64,000 nucleotides of DNA from Piper betle. Its lineage: Eukaryota > Streptophyta > Magnoliopsida > Piperales > Piperaceae. Of the stretch, positions 24,195-36,840 are shown one piece after another. The stretch is taken from NCBI GenBank assembly GCA_033002965.1, contig JAURVB010014834.1, positions 37,585 through 101,584 of the forward strand, in the 5' to 3' direction. A program made the position numbers and the translations under genes. Position 1 is the stretch's first letter, and each line of letters opens with the position of its first letter. The notes under the pieces were generated by a model. It searched no databases. It had not been told where the DNA came from and was given only the letters and a program-made list of their open reading frames with translations.

Positions 24195-26050
24195 ATTTTT
24201 CTTATTTTGTATGTTGATGACATATTACATACCACTAATGACATAGGCTTATTACACGAAACTAAGAGATTTCTATCAAAGAAATTTGAGATGAAAGATA
24301 TTGGAGACACAACTTTTGTATTAGGAATGGAGATATATCAAGATCGCTCTCAAGGTATGGTTGGATTGTTGCGAACAACCTATATTTGGAAGGTGCATAA
24401 AAGGTTTGACATGTAAGATTCTAAACCAAGAGATCATAGTTTTTAAAACTGGATCGGGCCGGCTGGTACAATCCAATATACCGGGTATCAGCCCTTTCAG
24501 TTCGGGGCAATGCACCGAGTTGGAGTATAACAAGTACATTGCCCCTTGTTTTTGGAGAAACTGGTGTACTGCCGGTTCACTCAAAAAACGCCGGTCCAAT
24601 GTTGCACCGTGAGTGATAACAATTAAGCTCTGATTCATAGATGTACTGGTATATATAGATGATAACAAAACTCAACTTCACCACCTTTGCATAAGTCAAG
24701 GTTACATTTAAAAGGATTGGCTCTAATGGAAGTCTTGGTAGTGGGATATAATGATAACGTGAGTTCGAATGAAACCATAGGCATTGTCTATAATTTTTAT
24801 TTTAAGTGCCACCTTTCAATATTTTTCAAATTCCTCTTAAAAGAACTTTCATTTTTGAAAATTCTTCTTGAAATGACTTTTTATTTTTATAAATGGCCTT
24901 TTAGGGTATCTGCCATTAAAATTTCAAATTTATTATACTTTTATTAAGTTTGACAATAAACCTAAAGATTTATTTTTATTAAAAATATACTTTTTATGTA
25001 TAAAACTGAGAAGATGTAAAATAAAAATTTGTATAGTTAAAAAACTATTAAGTGATAAATAACTAAATATAAAAATTTTGAAAATGTTGAATAATAATTT
25101 GCTACTATGAGATGATAGTAGTGCTTGAAGGGAAATAACATTTTTTTACTTAGAACAATTTCCAATTTTGTGTAGCAAATAACTTTTAAAATTTTCAATA
25201 GTGAATATATTTTAGATATTATTAAACTAGATATAACATGTTAACTTTGGTTAAACCCAGTTTGATTGAGTTGAATCGATGATACCACGTACCACCTAAA
25301 AATCTAGTTTGGTCTCCGGTATGGTATTTATACGTATGCAACGCTAAAGAAGACAAATTTAATCTTAGTCATCGCCCAAAGAAGGATACAGAAATAAAGG
25401 TGATGTAAAAGATTCCCTATGCTTCAAGAGTGGAAAGTCATAGGTATACTCAAGTATGATATGTGCCCATATATTACATATATTATTAGAATGTTGGGAA
25501 GATATTTAAGTAATCTTGGATTAGATCATTGGAAAGCAGCCAAAAGAGTCATGCTGTGTCTTCAGAAAAGAAAATATTACGTGTTCACATGTCAGAAATC
25601 ACTTAAGTTTGAGATAATTAGGTATTTTAACTCTAATTTTGTTTGGTGCCAATACAGTTATCGTTCAACTTTAAGTTGTATATGTCTATGCTTATTGTAG
25701 AAGCTATATAGAGGAAGAGTGGTAAATAGATGCTCATAACTTCTTATATTATGATAGCTAAGTCTATAGCATGTTATAGGGCATCAAATAATAGAATATG
25801 AATGCAAAATTTTATCATAGTGCTGCAAAAAAAATTTTTGAAATATTAGTATAGTTATTTTATGAAAATAAATCGGCATTCGTATATTTTAATAAGAGTT
25901 TAGAGTGCTCAAGTTTCAATACAACTTATTGGGATAAATTCTATGGTTGTAGATCCGCTTACTAAGTGACTAATACCTAAGGTCTTTCATGAACATGTTG
26001 TTCACATAGGTATAATATCATACGGTTATATGTTGTTTTAGTGGGAGTTT
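24195..26050 (+). pseudogene. Ty1/copia RT-RNase H remnant, interrupted by a ~0.9-kb insertion
   Basis: 24207-24416 carries the end of copia RT: YVDDILHTTNDIGLL (with the catalytic YVDD), FLSKKFEMKDIGDTTFVLGM, QDRSQGMVGL. The reading resumes near 25345 with the connection and RNase H: KFNLSHRPKKD, IPYASRVES, then HWKAAKRVMLCLQKRKYYVF at 25530. The terminal block lies at about 25935-26010 (INSMVVDPLTK ... PKVFHEHVVHIG). Many stops are present. A polypurine tract AAGTGGGAGATTG and the probable 3' LTR start CTGGATTTTGAAC follow at about 26363-26385. Confidence 0.88.
24418..25345. mobile_element. Insertion inside copia pol, class unknown
   Basis: The copia protein alignment stops at 24416 and continues at about 25345. 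The 0.9 kb between has a GC-rich left part (CGGGCCGGCTGG, 24455) and an AT-rich right part. I could not find convincing inverted repeats or a target duplication, so the class is open. It could also be two events. Confidence 0.45.
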
Positions 26051-26362
26051 GTATTTATATGAATTGTAATATTCAATTTTTATTTTATTCTTACTAACTT
26101 TGGTATGATCTCATGAAGTTGGACCGGTTGGAAATAGACATCTTTAGATCAAATTGCATGTAATTTCCATTCTGCCCATCCATACATGATCTGTCATTTG
26201 TTTGTGTTAATATATGTGACCATGAATGGATTTAATTATGATAAATGTAGTAAAAATCATCTGGATCCTATGTTAACAAAATTAATGGAAATATTGTTTT
26301 GGAAATGCTCTTAAACATAATAGCAAAAGTTTTATGAGCTCATAATGCTAAATTATATTGTC

Positions 26363-27600
26363 TAAGTGGGAGATTGCTGGATTTTGAACATATATATGAA
26401 CATACATAATTGTATTATATATGCTATTATTAAGGATTAATCACAATTTAATTGATCGAATAAGGTTAAGGTTATTGGGCGATGGGCATGTAATATGGTA
26501 TGCAAATAAATTTGTAAAAACTCATTTTTCTTATTTTCAATTTATTATGCATTAAATTACAAATACAAAAAATTAAAGATTAAAAGGAGGTTGTAGTCCA
26601 TAAATTCAACTGAGTTGCTTTTCTGGCTTTCCCATCTTCCAAAAATGAGTGATTGTTTCTCTCAAAATAATCAGGTGGAAATTTGGAAGATTCAACCGTG
26701 AAATTGAAGAACCAAATTATTACTATGGATCTACGTTCACTTTCACTATTGAATTTATTTTCTCAGTCCTTTGATTGGAGGAGTTTTTATTTTAATGATA
26801 TATTGTCATCTTTATGATCCGGTTAAAATTCCAACATTATAAGGTAGTGAAAAAGACAAGACAAGTTGTGCAGGTTGGGTTGAAGTTTCTGAGAAAGTTA
26901 TTACGTTTATGGGAAATTACGTTATTGCTGATGCTGATGAGGAAACATGGGGCATGCAACATGGCATTAGTGATATTCTGTATTTATAAACTATGTGTGA
27001 TCCATAAATAATTTCCTACTTGTAAAAAATTAATGAAGCTAGTCGATTTCGAAGACAAAGCATGCCAACATATGAGTTGTTTTCGTTGAAGTCGGAGGAG
27101 TCGATTGCCGCTTGGAAGACCTTTTCGGAGTTAGTTGCACTGAATCAGATAAGAAGATAATAAAGTCTTATCCTACATGTAAACAATAATATGTCACTTT
27201 GACCCTATGTCTCCATTGTTATCCCTCTAAATGAGACCCATTCAAATGGAAATAAAACCAACAAAACCTATACAACCAATGACAACAACATTATCTTCGT
27301 TTGTCTTCTTTATGCAAATTTTTCTTGGAAAAAATCATTATGCATATTTTAATTATTATATAAAATTTAAAATTTAAGAAATTGAGTTGAAACTTCGTCT
27401 ACCATCCACAACATCAACCGCATAAACAATTTCTTTATTCACAATCTTTTTGCATAAGCAACAGTTATATGAAAATTTAAAATAAAAAAATTATGTTGAA
27501 ACTTCAGACACAATTTACAATTCTATTCTCTACCTCTTGCCAAGGTCAGCGTCTATTATGATATATTATGATATATCAAGCATATCATTATTGTCAAATA
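26363..27600 (+). other. Probable copia 3' LTR, then DNA with two coding-like segments
   Basis: The LTR of the copia remnant likely begins at about 26373 after the polypurine tract; its end is not clear. Two segments look like decayed or real exons on the plus strand. One is at 26873-26975 after a TTGTGCAG acceptor (VEVSEKVITFMGNYVIADAD, then EETWGMQHGISDIL). The other is at 27040-27160 (FRRQSMPTYELFSLKSEES, then WKTFSELVALNQIRR and a stop). Composition and lack of repeats favour coding origin, but I do not recognise a family. Confidence 0.3.
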
Positions 27601-27651
27601 CAATTATTATAATCCACCGCCCTTTCCAAAAGACTTTCTTAAGAAGGTTTC

Positions 27652-27929
27652 ATGTTTCTCAACATTCACAAGCAAACCGCTCTGATCACCTTCCAATCCC
27701 GAAAAAATGCCGGTGGAAATTCTCGGCCCCATAGTCGGAGCACTGTTAGGCTTTTTCCTCAACACCGTCATCGGCAGCAGCTGTCCAACGCTGGAGTGCC
27801 CGCCAGAGGCGCTGTAACAGATGACGTTGTCAAGCCAAAAAAAGTTGTAAATGATGTAAACGGATCGGAGAAGGGTAAACGAGTTCGGTTTGTGAGTGAT
27901 GAACAACGGTCTAATATTCAAGTGCCCAG
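27652..27929 (+). CDS. Exon-like segment of an unidentified plant gene
   Basis: An open plus-strand frame ends at a good donor (CCCAG/GTACGTG, exon end 27929). Its second half is hydrophilic and coding-like (KPKKVVNDVNGSEKGKRVRF, VSDEQRSNIQVP). It leaves two bases of a codon, which is the phase needed by the acceptor at 31141. That makes it a candidate early exon of the gene ending at 33194. The true start of the exon is unknown; the ATG at 27652 is only the first in frame. No domain is recognised. Confidence 0.3.
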
Positions 27930-28599
27930 GTACGTGTTTTGTGTAACTGTGTTTTTGATCATTGACCTCCATAATTTTTCTTATATATTCTGGAACGTCT
28001 ATTTTTAGGAAATTCCGCATCGAGTTTGTTACCAAAAAACCATCTCCAAATGGATTTTGTAATATCTATAGTTCAATCGACCGTCACACCTCCGTAATAT
28101 TCATCTCCTTTGGATTTGTGAATATGATCTATTTTGTAATCCATCTCCGTCGGATTTTGTAATATCTTCAAGTATTTAACCAACTCTTTGTTTGAGAAAT
28201 GGATATAACTAGTCTTGTTATCATTTTAGTATAGTGAATGCTTTGTATCCATTTAAGTAATTTTAACTAAAACTCTTAAACTTTTGAATTAGCAAGTACA
28301 AGAAGTCAAAGAAGACATCCAACCATTTCTTTTTAAAAAATAAGCTCCGTCATTCATGTGAACTAGCATCTCATATTAAAAGTTGTGGATATAAGAAAAA
28401 TCTCGTGAAGTAAATACTAATTTTATCCTTTGTTACCTTAGTTTAGCATTGTATCTACTCGGCTTTGATTCGTTTGCCTTTGATTTATATAATCATAACT
28501 TGTTATTTACTATTACCTTAGTTATAATTTGTAAGTTTATAGTTGAAAAAAACAATTTGTAATTTTGTTTATATTTGACTATGCACCCGCCTTGAAAAT
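27930..28599. other. AT-rich intron-like spacer
   Basis: No gene. Short strings such as CCATCTCCRTYGGATTTTGTA recur (28050, 28140), a small tandem echo. Confidence 0.4.
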
Positions 28600-30720
28600 A
28601 TAACACGCAAAAATTCCCTCTAATGCAGTTATTCCTCCTCATCCACGAAGTCAATTTGCATCCACTTCTTCAACAGTTTATGATTCATCTCTCCACAGTT
28701 TGAAAACTTACCTACAGTCGACTTTCTTCCCTGTTAAAAAATTTTAATTGAGGGAATTTTCATAATAAAAATAGTTATAATTTTAATTTATTTTTAAAAT
28801 TGTTAATAATTGGACATATTCTTAAAGTATATAAATTAAACATATAAATAATCCTTTTAAATTGGAAGTAAGCATATCTTCTAGCTATACTATTTGATTT
28901 TGATTCGCCGTGTCTTCAATTTATATCCAATCTTATAATCTGAGGACCAGCTTTTATTTGATTTTCTTATCTTTGAGGACCAGCTCTTATATCCAATCTC
29001 ATTCAAATAAATCTTAATTAAATGAGAAGAAAATTATAATAATTTGATTTATTATTTATTATTTTTGTTGTATTTTGATTACTTAAATCTCCTACAATTA
29101 ATCAAAGGTTAGTATTGAGTTCCCTTTTATTAATATTAAATAATAGATTAAGCAATCTAAAGCAAAATATTCATATGATGTAGTTTTTCCTCTTCATCAA
29201 GGAAGTCATTTGCGCCCGCATCTTCAAAATCGGATGTTTCATCTCTGCATAGTTTATATCTATATCTTTTCATATCTATGAACAACTTTTGTGGATATTA
29301 AATGCACTCATTTTTACACCGTTTACGTGAGAAAGAAGTGGGTTTTCTAACATCGGTTTAGTACCACCACCCACAACATTAATAAGGAACAAAATTTCCT
29401 CTAGGATATTTGATCCAACGGTGATAAAAAATTCCATAAGATTAAACTTTTCGTATTTGATAACTTATTTTGTAGTAATAATTTTTAAATAGCTCATAAA
29501 TATATGTATTCAAATATTTAATGAAATATGAATATAAACTAAGGAAGATGTTACTCTATGTATAATTTATATTATGGATAATTTAAATTTTATGGATAAG
29601 CTCTAGTTTTATAATGAGATAAACTATAATAATTTGATTTATTATTTCTTATTTTTATCGTATTTTGATTCGTAGAATCTCCTACTGTTTAATTAGTGGT
29701 CACTATTGAGTTTCTTTATATTAACAAGAATAGATTAAGCAATATAAATCAAAATATTCCTGCAATGCGGCTATTCCTTTTCATCAAGGAAGTCATTTGC
29801 GTCCACGTCTACAAAATTAGATGTTTCCCTCTGCATAATTGTAAATCTCTGGACTGGCTCCTATATTCAAGGTTGTATCTATATCTTTTCTAACTTGTGA
29901 ACAACTTTTGAGAATATTAAATGCAATCATTTTTACGCCGTTAATGGGAAAAATAAGTGGGTTTACTAATATCGGTTTAGCACCATTCAAAACATCAGGA
30001 GGAGCAAAATTTCCTCTTGGAGGTTAGATCCAATGGTGATAAAAAGTTCCAACAGATTAAATTTTTTGTATATAATAACTTATTTTAAAGTAACTTGGAG
30101 ATTTCGATATTCAAATATTTAATGAAATATGAACATACACGAGGGAAGATGTCATGCCATACGTGACTTATGTTTCAGATGAATTTTAACTTTATGATAA
30201 ACTCTCGTTAAATAATGAAATAGATTTGTAATAATCAAATATATTAAATATAGATTTTGGTTTATTTTAAAGATAGATCTAAATTAAATGAGAAGATAAC
30301 CTATGATAATTTAATTTTTTATTTTTTTATTTTTATTGTATTTTGATGAGTTAAGTCTTATAAATTTAATCAGAGCCAGCATTGAGTTCCACTTAATTGA
30401 ATGAAAAAATAAACAATAAAAATTTAATTTATTTTTTTATTCTTATTATATTTTAATTAGTTAAACTTCTTACTTTTAATAAGAGGCTAGGACTGAGTTC
30501 CCTTTTTAATAATAATAACAATAAAGAGTAGAATAAGCAATCTAATGCAAAATATTCCTCTAAATCGAGGAAGTCATTTGCGCCTGCCTCTTCAAAATCA
30601 GATGTTTCATCTCTCCCAGTTTGGAGACTACCAATAGGCTCCCATCTTTAAGGTTGTCTCTATATCATTTACTGTTATCAACAACTTTTGAAGATATTAA
30701 ATGCACTCATTCTAACACCA
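28600..30720 (+). repeat. Four diverged ~0.55-0.8-kb direct repeats
   Basis: Blocks starting near 28620, 29170, 29765 and 30545 share the same order of motifs: GAGGAAGTCATTTGCG, TTCAAAATCRGATGTTTC, ATCTCTCCACAGTTT-like, GAACAACTTTTG and GATATTAAATGCACTCATT. In the middle two, AGTGGGTTTWCTAAYATCGG and GGAACAAAATTTCCTCT follow. They look like old tandem duplications within non-coding, probably intronic, DNA. No LTR or inverted ends were found. Confidence 0.7.
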
Positions 30721-31140
30721 ATATTAATATAGCTGGCCTGCCTATTTCGTGTCCGCTCAATTGCAAACAAGTCAAATTTGTGTTAAACAAAATTCTTATT
30801 TTGTGTCAGACTGGCTTGAATATTGCTACTGACAACGATCATTCTTCGTTTTTGCTAAAGGTATTCAACTGGTACATCTGACGCATCTTCGTCTCGAAAG
30901 TCCTTATACTCCTCGTTCTCAATCCATTCTTCTACACAACGAAGATCGTCTGCCCAGCTACCATCCTCACTTTCTAGCACAGATAGTCGATATCTTTCAA
31001 GAACTACAACTAGAAGTGATCGCCCGCCTTTGCATTACTCTACCCAAAAAGATTCCACTCCATCCACATCTAATTTGAATAGCCAGAATGATTATTACTA
31101 ATGCTAGCCACGGCCGGCATTCGTAAAATCATCTCTTCAG

Positions 31141-32373
31141 TTCCAGGCTGCATGAAAGCAGCCCAAATAAATTGTCGTCTTCCTCCTCTGCGAGCTCAAG
31201 TCACGGAAACTTGACTCGGCAGTCTGATCTGCAATCCTATAGTGTTCCACCATCTACAAGGTCATCTTTGAGGTCGTCGTCGAACGGGTGGTCTGGTGGC
31301 TACTCAAATAACTCACAGTCTAGAGGTATGATATTCAGGCACATAATTATATGTTAGGGAGCTAACTAGCTTTTGTTGGATTGATTAGAAGGTAGTTTGA
31401 ATTGAGGATTGGCAGAAGGGTATTTCAGTTTGATAATTTACTCAAAAGTATGTTTGTATAACTTTAGACATAGTTTAATCCAAAAAATAAAACTCTGGGA
31501 CCTATTTGTGCGTTGACGTTCACGAGGGAACAACTCCTAGAACATAAAAATGGTTGAAATTTTAAAATATTAACTTTTTTAAAATTAAAATATGATATTT
31601 ATAGTGTTTTTGTAACTTACTTTATTTGTCAAAATAGACGTTTAGGTGAATTAGGATTGCAATAAAAAACTATAATAACCTCTCCTATGATCTAAGTATT
31701 CTCAATGACTAACCCCATTTAAAGATCATTAATCCATCTTAATACACCAGATTATACTTTAATAAGTATTAAATGTGATACTCAAAATTAAACAAACATA
31801 TTTTTGAGTTGTGAAACCTACTAAATTGTTGCAAATAAAAATATAGCTCATATAAGCTATACTAGCTGTAGGTCATATATATATATATATATATAAAGTT
31901 TATCGAAAAAATTCAAAATTTATATGCTAAGACAAGCAGAAACAATGAAGTGGCTCTCTCAAGTAGTTTGACCAATACTATTTGTGGTTGAAATTTCAAT
32001 CGTTAATTTTTCATTTACTTTTTTATGTGTTAATCAATTGAATTACGGGAAATCCATCCATAACTATAACAGCGAATGTCCACAATTCCTCCTCCAAGGA
32101 GACCCATCTGTTGGCTGAAAAAATGTGGGGATCTCTCACACAATTGCCGTACGCATTCCACCGCACATACGACTTACATAAATTCACAAAAGCAAGGAAG
32201 TCTTCTGGTAATGGGCATTCAAAACGTGGCAATTATATCATGTATTATATTGTTTTTGTCTTTTTTCTTTTGATTTCCTCGATAATTTTTTTATCCATTC
32301 TAAAAGATAGTCGAAAAAATAGTGGTATGTGTGTGCATGAGTGGTTGCATGAGTGTGTGTTCAGTATTTTTGT

Positions 32374-32421
<48 letters not shown>

Positions 32422-33194
32422 TTACTGCGGTGTGCTGCCATCTTTTGACAGCGCACTGTGTGCCACAAATCTGGGCCGTTGGATCGCGATCCAACGGACC
32501 AGCGCACTGTGCGCCGAAAATCTGGGCCGTTGGATCGCGATCCAACGGCCCGGCGCACCCTCCCAAACCCCCCCCACCCCCACCCTCCGCCGCCCGCCGG
32601 TGTCCGTGCGGCCGATCTCCGCCGCGGCCCATCCGGCCGACCACCACCGCGCCGCCCGTCGGTACCCTTGGACCGCCCTGAGCCGCAGCCCCTCGGCGTC
32701 GGCCCCTTCCTCGGTCGGACAGCCCCTCCGCCGCCTTAGATCCACCCCCTCCCGCCCCCCGCACCCGGCCCGCGCCGGCGGGGGTGGTGGCCGGATGGCG
32801 GTGGCGGAGGGCGGGGGCGGGAGGGGGTGGATCGAAGGCAGCGGAGGGGCTGTCCAGCCGAGGGAGGGGCCGCCGCCAAGGGGGCTGCATCTCGGGGCGA
32901 TCCAGGGGTACCGACGGGCGGGCGCGGCGGTGGTCGGCCGGATGGGCCGCGGCAGAGATCCGCCGCATGGACACCAGCGGCGGCAAAAGTTTTTTTTTTG
33001 AGGGCGATCCGGACCGTTGGATCGCGATCCAATGGTCCAAATTTGCAGCGCACGGTGCGCTGCCAACAGATGATAACGCACCGTAGCATCCCTATATATA
33101 TATATATATATCTTATTAACTCGATTGGCCAATTATTAAATATAAATTTTATGCAGGTTCTACTTCTTTCAGGCAACACTCCAACAAGGACTAA
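31141..33194 (+). CDS. Last three exons of an unidentified Ser-rich protein gene (tentative)
   Basis: Exons 31141-31325, 32073-32207 and 33157-33194 fit together. Their donors are TCTAGAG/GTATGA and TCTTCTG/GTAATG, their acceptors are CTCTTCAG, ATAACAG and TTATGCAG, and phases match across both introns (G+CG, G+GT). The joined frame is Ser-rich (SRLHESSPNKLSSSSSASSS, SDLQSYSVPPSTRSSLRSSS). A more complex part follows (KETHLLAEKMWGSLTQLPYA, HRTYDLHKFTKARKSS), then a stop at 33192-33194. Another Ser-rich open stretch at 30860-31070 may be a further exon, but it ends in a stop without a clear donor. The second intron holds a foldback transposon. No known domain is visible; it may be a decaying gene. 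Confidence 0.4.
32416..33092. mobile_element. Foldback element inside a (TA)n microsatellite
   Basis: The two halves are inverted copies. The left arm starts GAAATTTACTGCGGTGTGCT at 32417. The right arm, read backwards from 33092, starts GGGATGCTACGGTGCGTTAT. Both then run through GGATCGCGATCCAACGG and a GC-rich stretch (GGTACCCTTGGACCG / TGGATCGCCCCGAGAT-type) to a centre near 32780. Arms are about 300 bp. (TA)n lies immediately outside both ends (32377-32416 and 33093-33112), like Micron-type or other TA-targeting elements. The inverted structure explains why mirror-image Pro/Arg-rich frames occur on both strands; none is called as a gene. Confidence 0.85.
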
Positions 33195-33479
33195 TTCCCA
33201 GCGAAGAAGATACAAGGTAAACTAAATTAATAGAGCTGCAAGGGTGACATCAAAGGTGTAAGCTCTATATTGGTGAGAAGCTCATCGTATTTAAACTTTC
33301 GCGGTATTTAATTTTACTGTCTAAAACCCCATCTATTTGCCCAGAGTTCTTCATTTCAAGTTCTGCCGAGTTTAGCGATCTAAGTCTCTTTGATCATGTC
33401 ACGAGGATTAGCGCCCAGTGCGTGCAGGTTGAGTCGGAATTACATTGAGTAAATGAGAACTCGTACCCAATGTGGGATG

Positions 33480-33840
33480 GTAGTTTCTCATGCGAGTATA
33501 TTAGATTTTTTACGAGCCTTTATGCTGACTATTTAGAATAAGTCAAACAGCTTGCCGGCAATTTGGCTGCTGCTGGATGCCAGTTTACTCTTGACAATCT
33601 CGTTTTTCATACAATTGGTGGGCTGTCTTTTGAGTATGAACCACTGGATGTGTCTATTACCTCGCGCATCGTACCCGTGATGCTAGAGGAACTTCGGACA
33701 CGGTTTTTTTACTTGGGAGCATAGAATGGTGCTCTCGACACAAATGGTGTCCCTTGACATCTCCTCCACTCAGCCAGCCGCTAACATTGCCACTCGCCAA
33801 CCAGAAGGTGGCCATGGCTTTAGTCACGATTGGGGCATGT
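33480..33840 (+). pseudogene. Ty1/copia gag fragment
   Basis: The translation includes KQLAGNLAAAGCQFTLDNLV, FHTIGGLSFEYEPLDVSITS and VPVMLEELRTRF. This is the copia gag polyprotein segment around LLxGLxxEYxxxVxxI and the following leucine-rich helix. Frameshifts appear after about 33700, though ISSTQPAANIATRQPEGGH-like sequence can still be read in another frame. No pol follows; from 33841 the DNA is unrelated AT-rich sequence. Confidence 0.78.
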
Positions 33841-35682
33841 AAAATCCTAAACATTTGAGAGAATTATTTTATTATAATAAAATCATTTTTATCTTCTCGA
33901 ATAATTTAGCACGTTTACTTATCGGATATCATATTCTACGCAACTGCAATACGACACGAAATCACGACGAATAGTTTGGTTTTGCTCATGGGGTCAAACC
34001 TTTAATGGCTTGACCATAGTGGTGTGGACCTTTCGGCTAAGGTGAAGGGGAACGGTTTGGAATAAGACTTCAACTTGAAAATACTGCAGTGGTTGAGGGT
34101 AAGGCTGGGCGTTAGCCAGTCGAATGTCAGATAATATATTATCCATATAATTAGTCAAGACTAATATACAAAAACTTAGGATTTTTCTAAGTTATGTGGT
34201 TCATTATATTGAATCCAGTTATGTTGACTATTTATCTCTTTTATCATGATTGGAAATAATTGGTCAAGTTAAATTTCATAAAATAAGAAAGCGGATAAGG
34301 ATTAAGCTATTGTGAACAAGTTGGACACAATAACATGTGAACGAAGTCAATATCACCTATAAGATAACCATCGTGATTCAAGTTATTCAAGAGGCTAAAC
34401 ACTTATTTCAAACCTTTAGGACAATTTTAGTGAAGCCTTCTAATTGAATTCACGAATCTATTTTGCTCAATAGTTATAGATAAGTTCATTCACGACTACC
34501 CTTTAGGATTTGTGTAGGGTGGTAGTTTAGTATTTTAAAATTAGTTAAAAGATGTTCTAGGGTAAAGTAAAAAGTATAAGAGGTATAAAAGTCACGGGGG
34601 TCACCTTCTCTCCACTTTTGCAATAGTTTAACAAGGGAGGTATAAAAGTAATCTCAACATGTTTGGTAATAGTTTACTTTTCATCATGTCTTTCTCAAGA
34701 TTAATACCATGAGAAAATAAGTTAAATCAAACTAGATTAAAAAACTATTACAACCCATGATTTAATATTTTGAGAATACTAAAATCTTGTTTTTGTTTGA
34801 TAAAAATCAGTTTTAAAACTAAAAGATAATGAATTTTGGTTTGGAAACCCTAGCGCTAGCACCGAGACACTGGTTAGCAATGCTGCACACACAAAGATGA
34901 AGGGAGCACGATGCAAAGCCACAGCCTCCAAACCTGGGACACAGTGCCACAACACTCATTTAAATTAAAATCAAAATTGAGGCTCAATGTGTGACACTCA
35001 AAGGTGGGGCAGTTGGTGCCTAAACCTAATTTCTTGGTTTTTATTCATGTTTGTGCTTGATGACGGCTATGTTTATGAATAGTTAATTAATAGATGATGA
35101 TTGCATGATATACTATGATTGTTAATAATATTATTAACATTATTGTAAAATATCATCACCGTGTTCGTATCATGGCATATCATATAAACATGTAAGCTAG
35201 TTTGGGTTGTGATATAAAATTATATTATTATTCAGACTAGAATGATCGCAACTAAGCATACAAGAGCTTGGAGTTGCATTGAGACTATGTTCATGTTTAT
35301 TAGTTATTTGGGGTGCTTTATGAACATTTATTTTGCGATGTTTAGACGGATTAATCGTAATTATACCATGTTTTTTAACATGTTATCATGCTATAGCTAC
35401 AAGTTATCATATAATCAAGTAACCAAGTTATTAAGATGTAAGTATCAAGTTAAACTTATAATTTTTAAGTGTTAAGTCAAAGCGCAAGGCCTAGACCTAA
35501 CATGTCTTTCATGTTGTTTTAGTTATGTTCACAATGGTTCGATAAGCATATTACACCATAGGCTTTGGTGCATCTCCCTTACACAATGACTAATCTCCAC
35601 ATTCTATGGTTACTATCTTGGCGATGCTAGTAATCACCGATAGTTATTATTCATGTTATCACGAAAGTTTTGCGGCAATAAT
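33841..35682. other. No gene recognised
   Basis: AT-rich spacer with short frames only. The part from 34840 to 35000 is less AT-rich, without motifs. Confidence 0.45.
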
Positions 35683-36840
35683 TATCAATTAGGCCCTATT
35701 GGTCATATTACCTACATATCTTTATGAGATCTTATTCAATCTATGTTATACAGTTGCTAGTGATTATGATAATGACTAGGCGATATTAATCACTTGTTTA
35801 TGATCAATGTGTTGTGAAGAAGTTGTTTCTTTTTAATTCTTTATAGATAACTATTTTATCCGTTTGTGAGTGTTAAGATTTTCTCCTATTAACTATTTGG
35901 AATTAAATAACACTCGTTGCTAATGCATTTGCTTACACTAAGTGAGCAAGTTTGGTGTTGGACAGTGTAACTAGTCAGATCACAAGGACCCTGGTGGATA
36001 ATAGGCTAGCTTTTTGGCATTGTGGGCTTTTTTTATAATGTTTGCATTGTATCCCTTGGGGACATACATTATTTCTTGATATGTATGGCATGTTATTATG
36101 AATGTCTTGAGACTATGAATTATGTAATGTTGTCGTCTGGCCTTGACACTTAGCTTGTGCCTTATAATATGATATTATTGCAATTGCTAGCTTTTGTTTA
36201 CCTAATTATATTTTCTCTATTTTGTAGACTAAATACTCTACAATACATTGGTATAACTTATTCTGTGCAGGTTTTTCTAAGCTAATCTAGCAACATTAAA
36301 TTATACTACTTGTACAGGTACATTGAACAAAGGAGCAATGGTTGGAAGAGTTTGTAATTTGTAATTACGAGAGACCAGCCCATGTGAAGACTAAGCAAGC
36401 TAACATCCTAATAAATGTGAAATTTGTATTAAATATAATGTAAATGATTAAAAAATGTATCATAAGCTTTAGGAATGCTTATGTGCAAATGATATTATAA
36501 AATATTTTCAAATTAGTCTATGATTGAATGATAATTATACGAGCATAAAATTTTCCATCATCTTATTTATAAGAAAAACTCAACCGAATATTCTCTAAAA
36601 ATTTAGTCTCCTTGTAAATTTAACTCATCAAGAACATCCTACTTGCACAAGCCAACACCTGACTCTTTTCCATGTGTTTGGTGTTGACTGTGCATTAGTT
36701 TCCTTCAAATTCTATCTTTCAACGCTTTGAATGGTTAAGTCTTCCAAGTATTTATTATCTATTTTCATGGGTTATGACTTAATATTTTAAAATTCATTAA
36801 TTCATTTCGGTTAAATTTACAGACTGAACCAAAGTGTTAC
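35683..36840 (+). repeat. Dispersed LTR-like repeat, copy B
   Basis: Colinear with 13480-14640 over about 1.15 kb at moderate identity, starting CAATTAGGCCCTATTGG and ending in an AAAGTGTTAC motif. It lacks the tandem duplication seen in copy A. Probably a solo LTR of the same plus-oriented gypsy-like family, though the outer ends are not proven. Confidence 0.6.

Noticed and set aside
27607..28035. 142-residue minus-strand frame
   Set aside because: No motif; overlaps the plus-strand segment with a real donor site and coding-like composition.
32111..33225. Long frames on both strands (up to 296 residues)
   Set aside because: They run through the foldback element; mirror-image Pro/Arg translations come from the inverted arms. 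Only the exon-like 32073-32207 part is kept.
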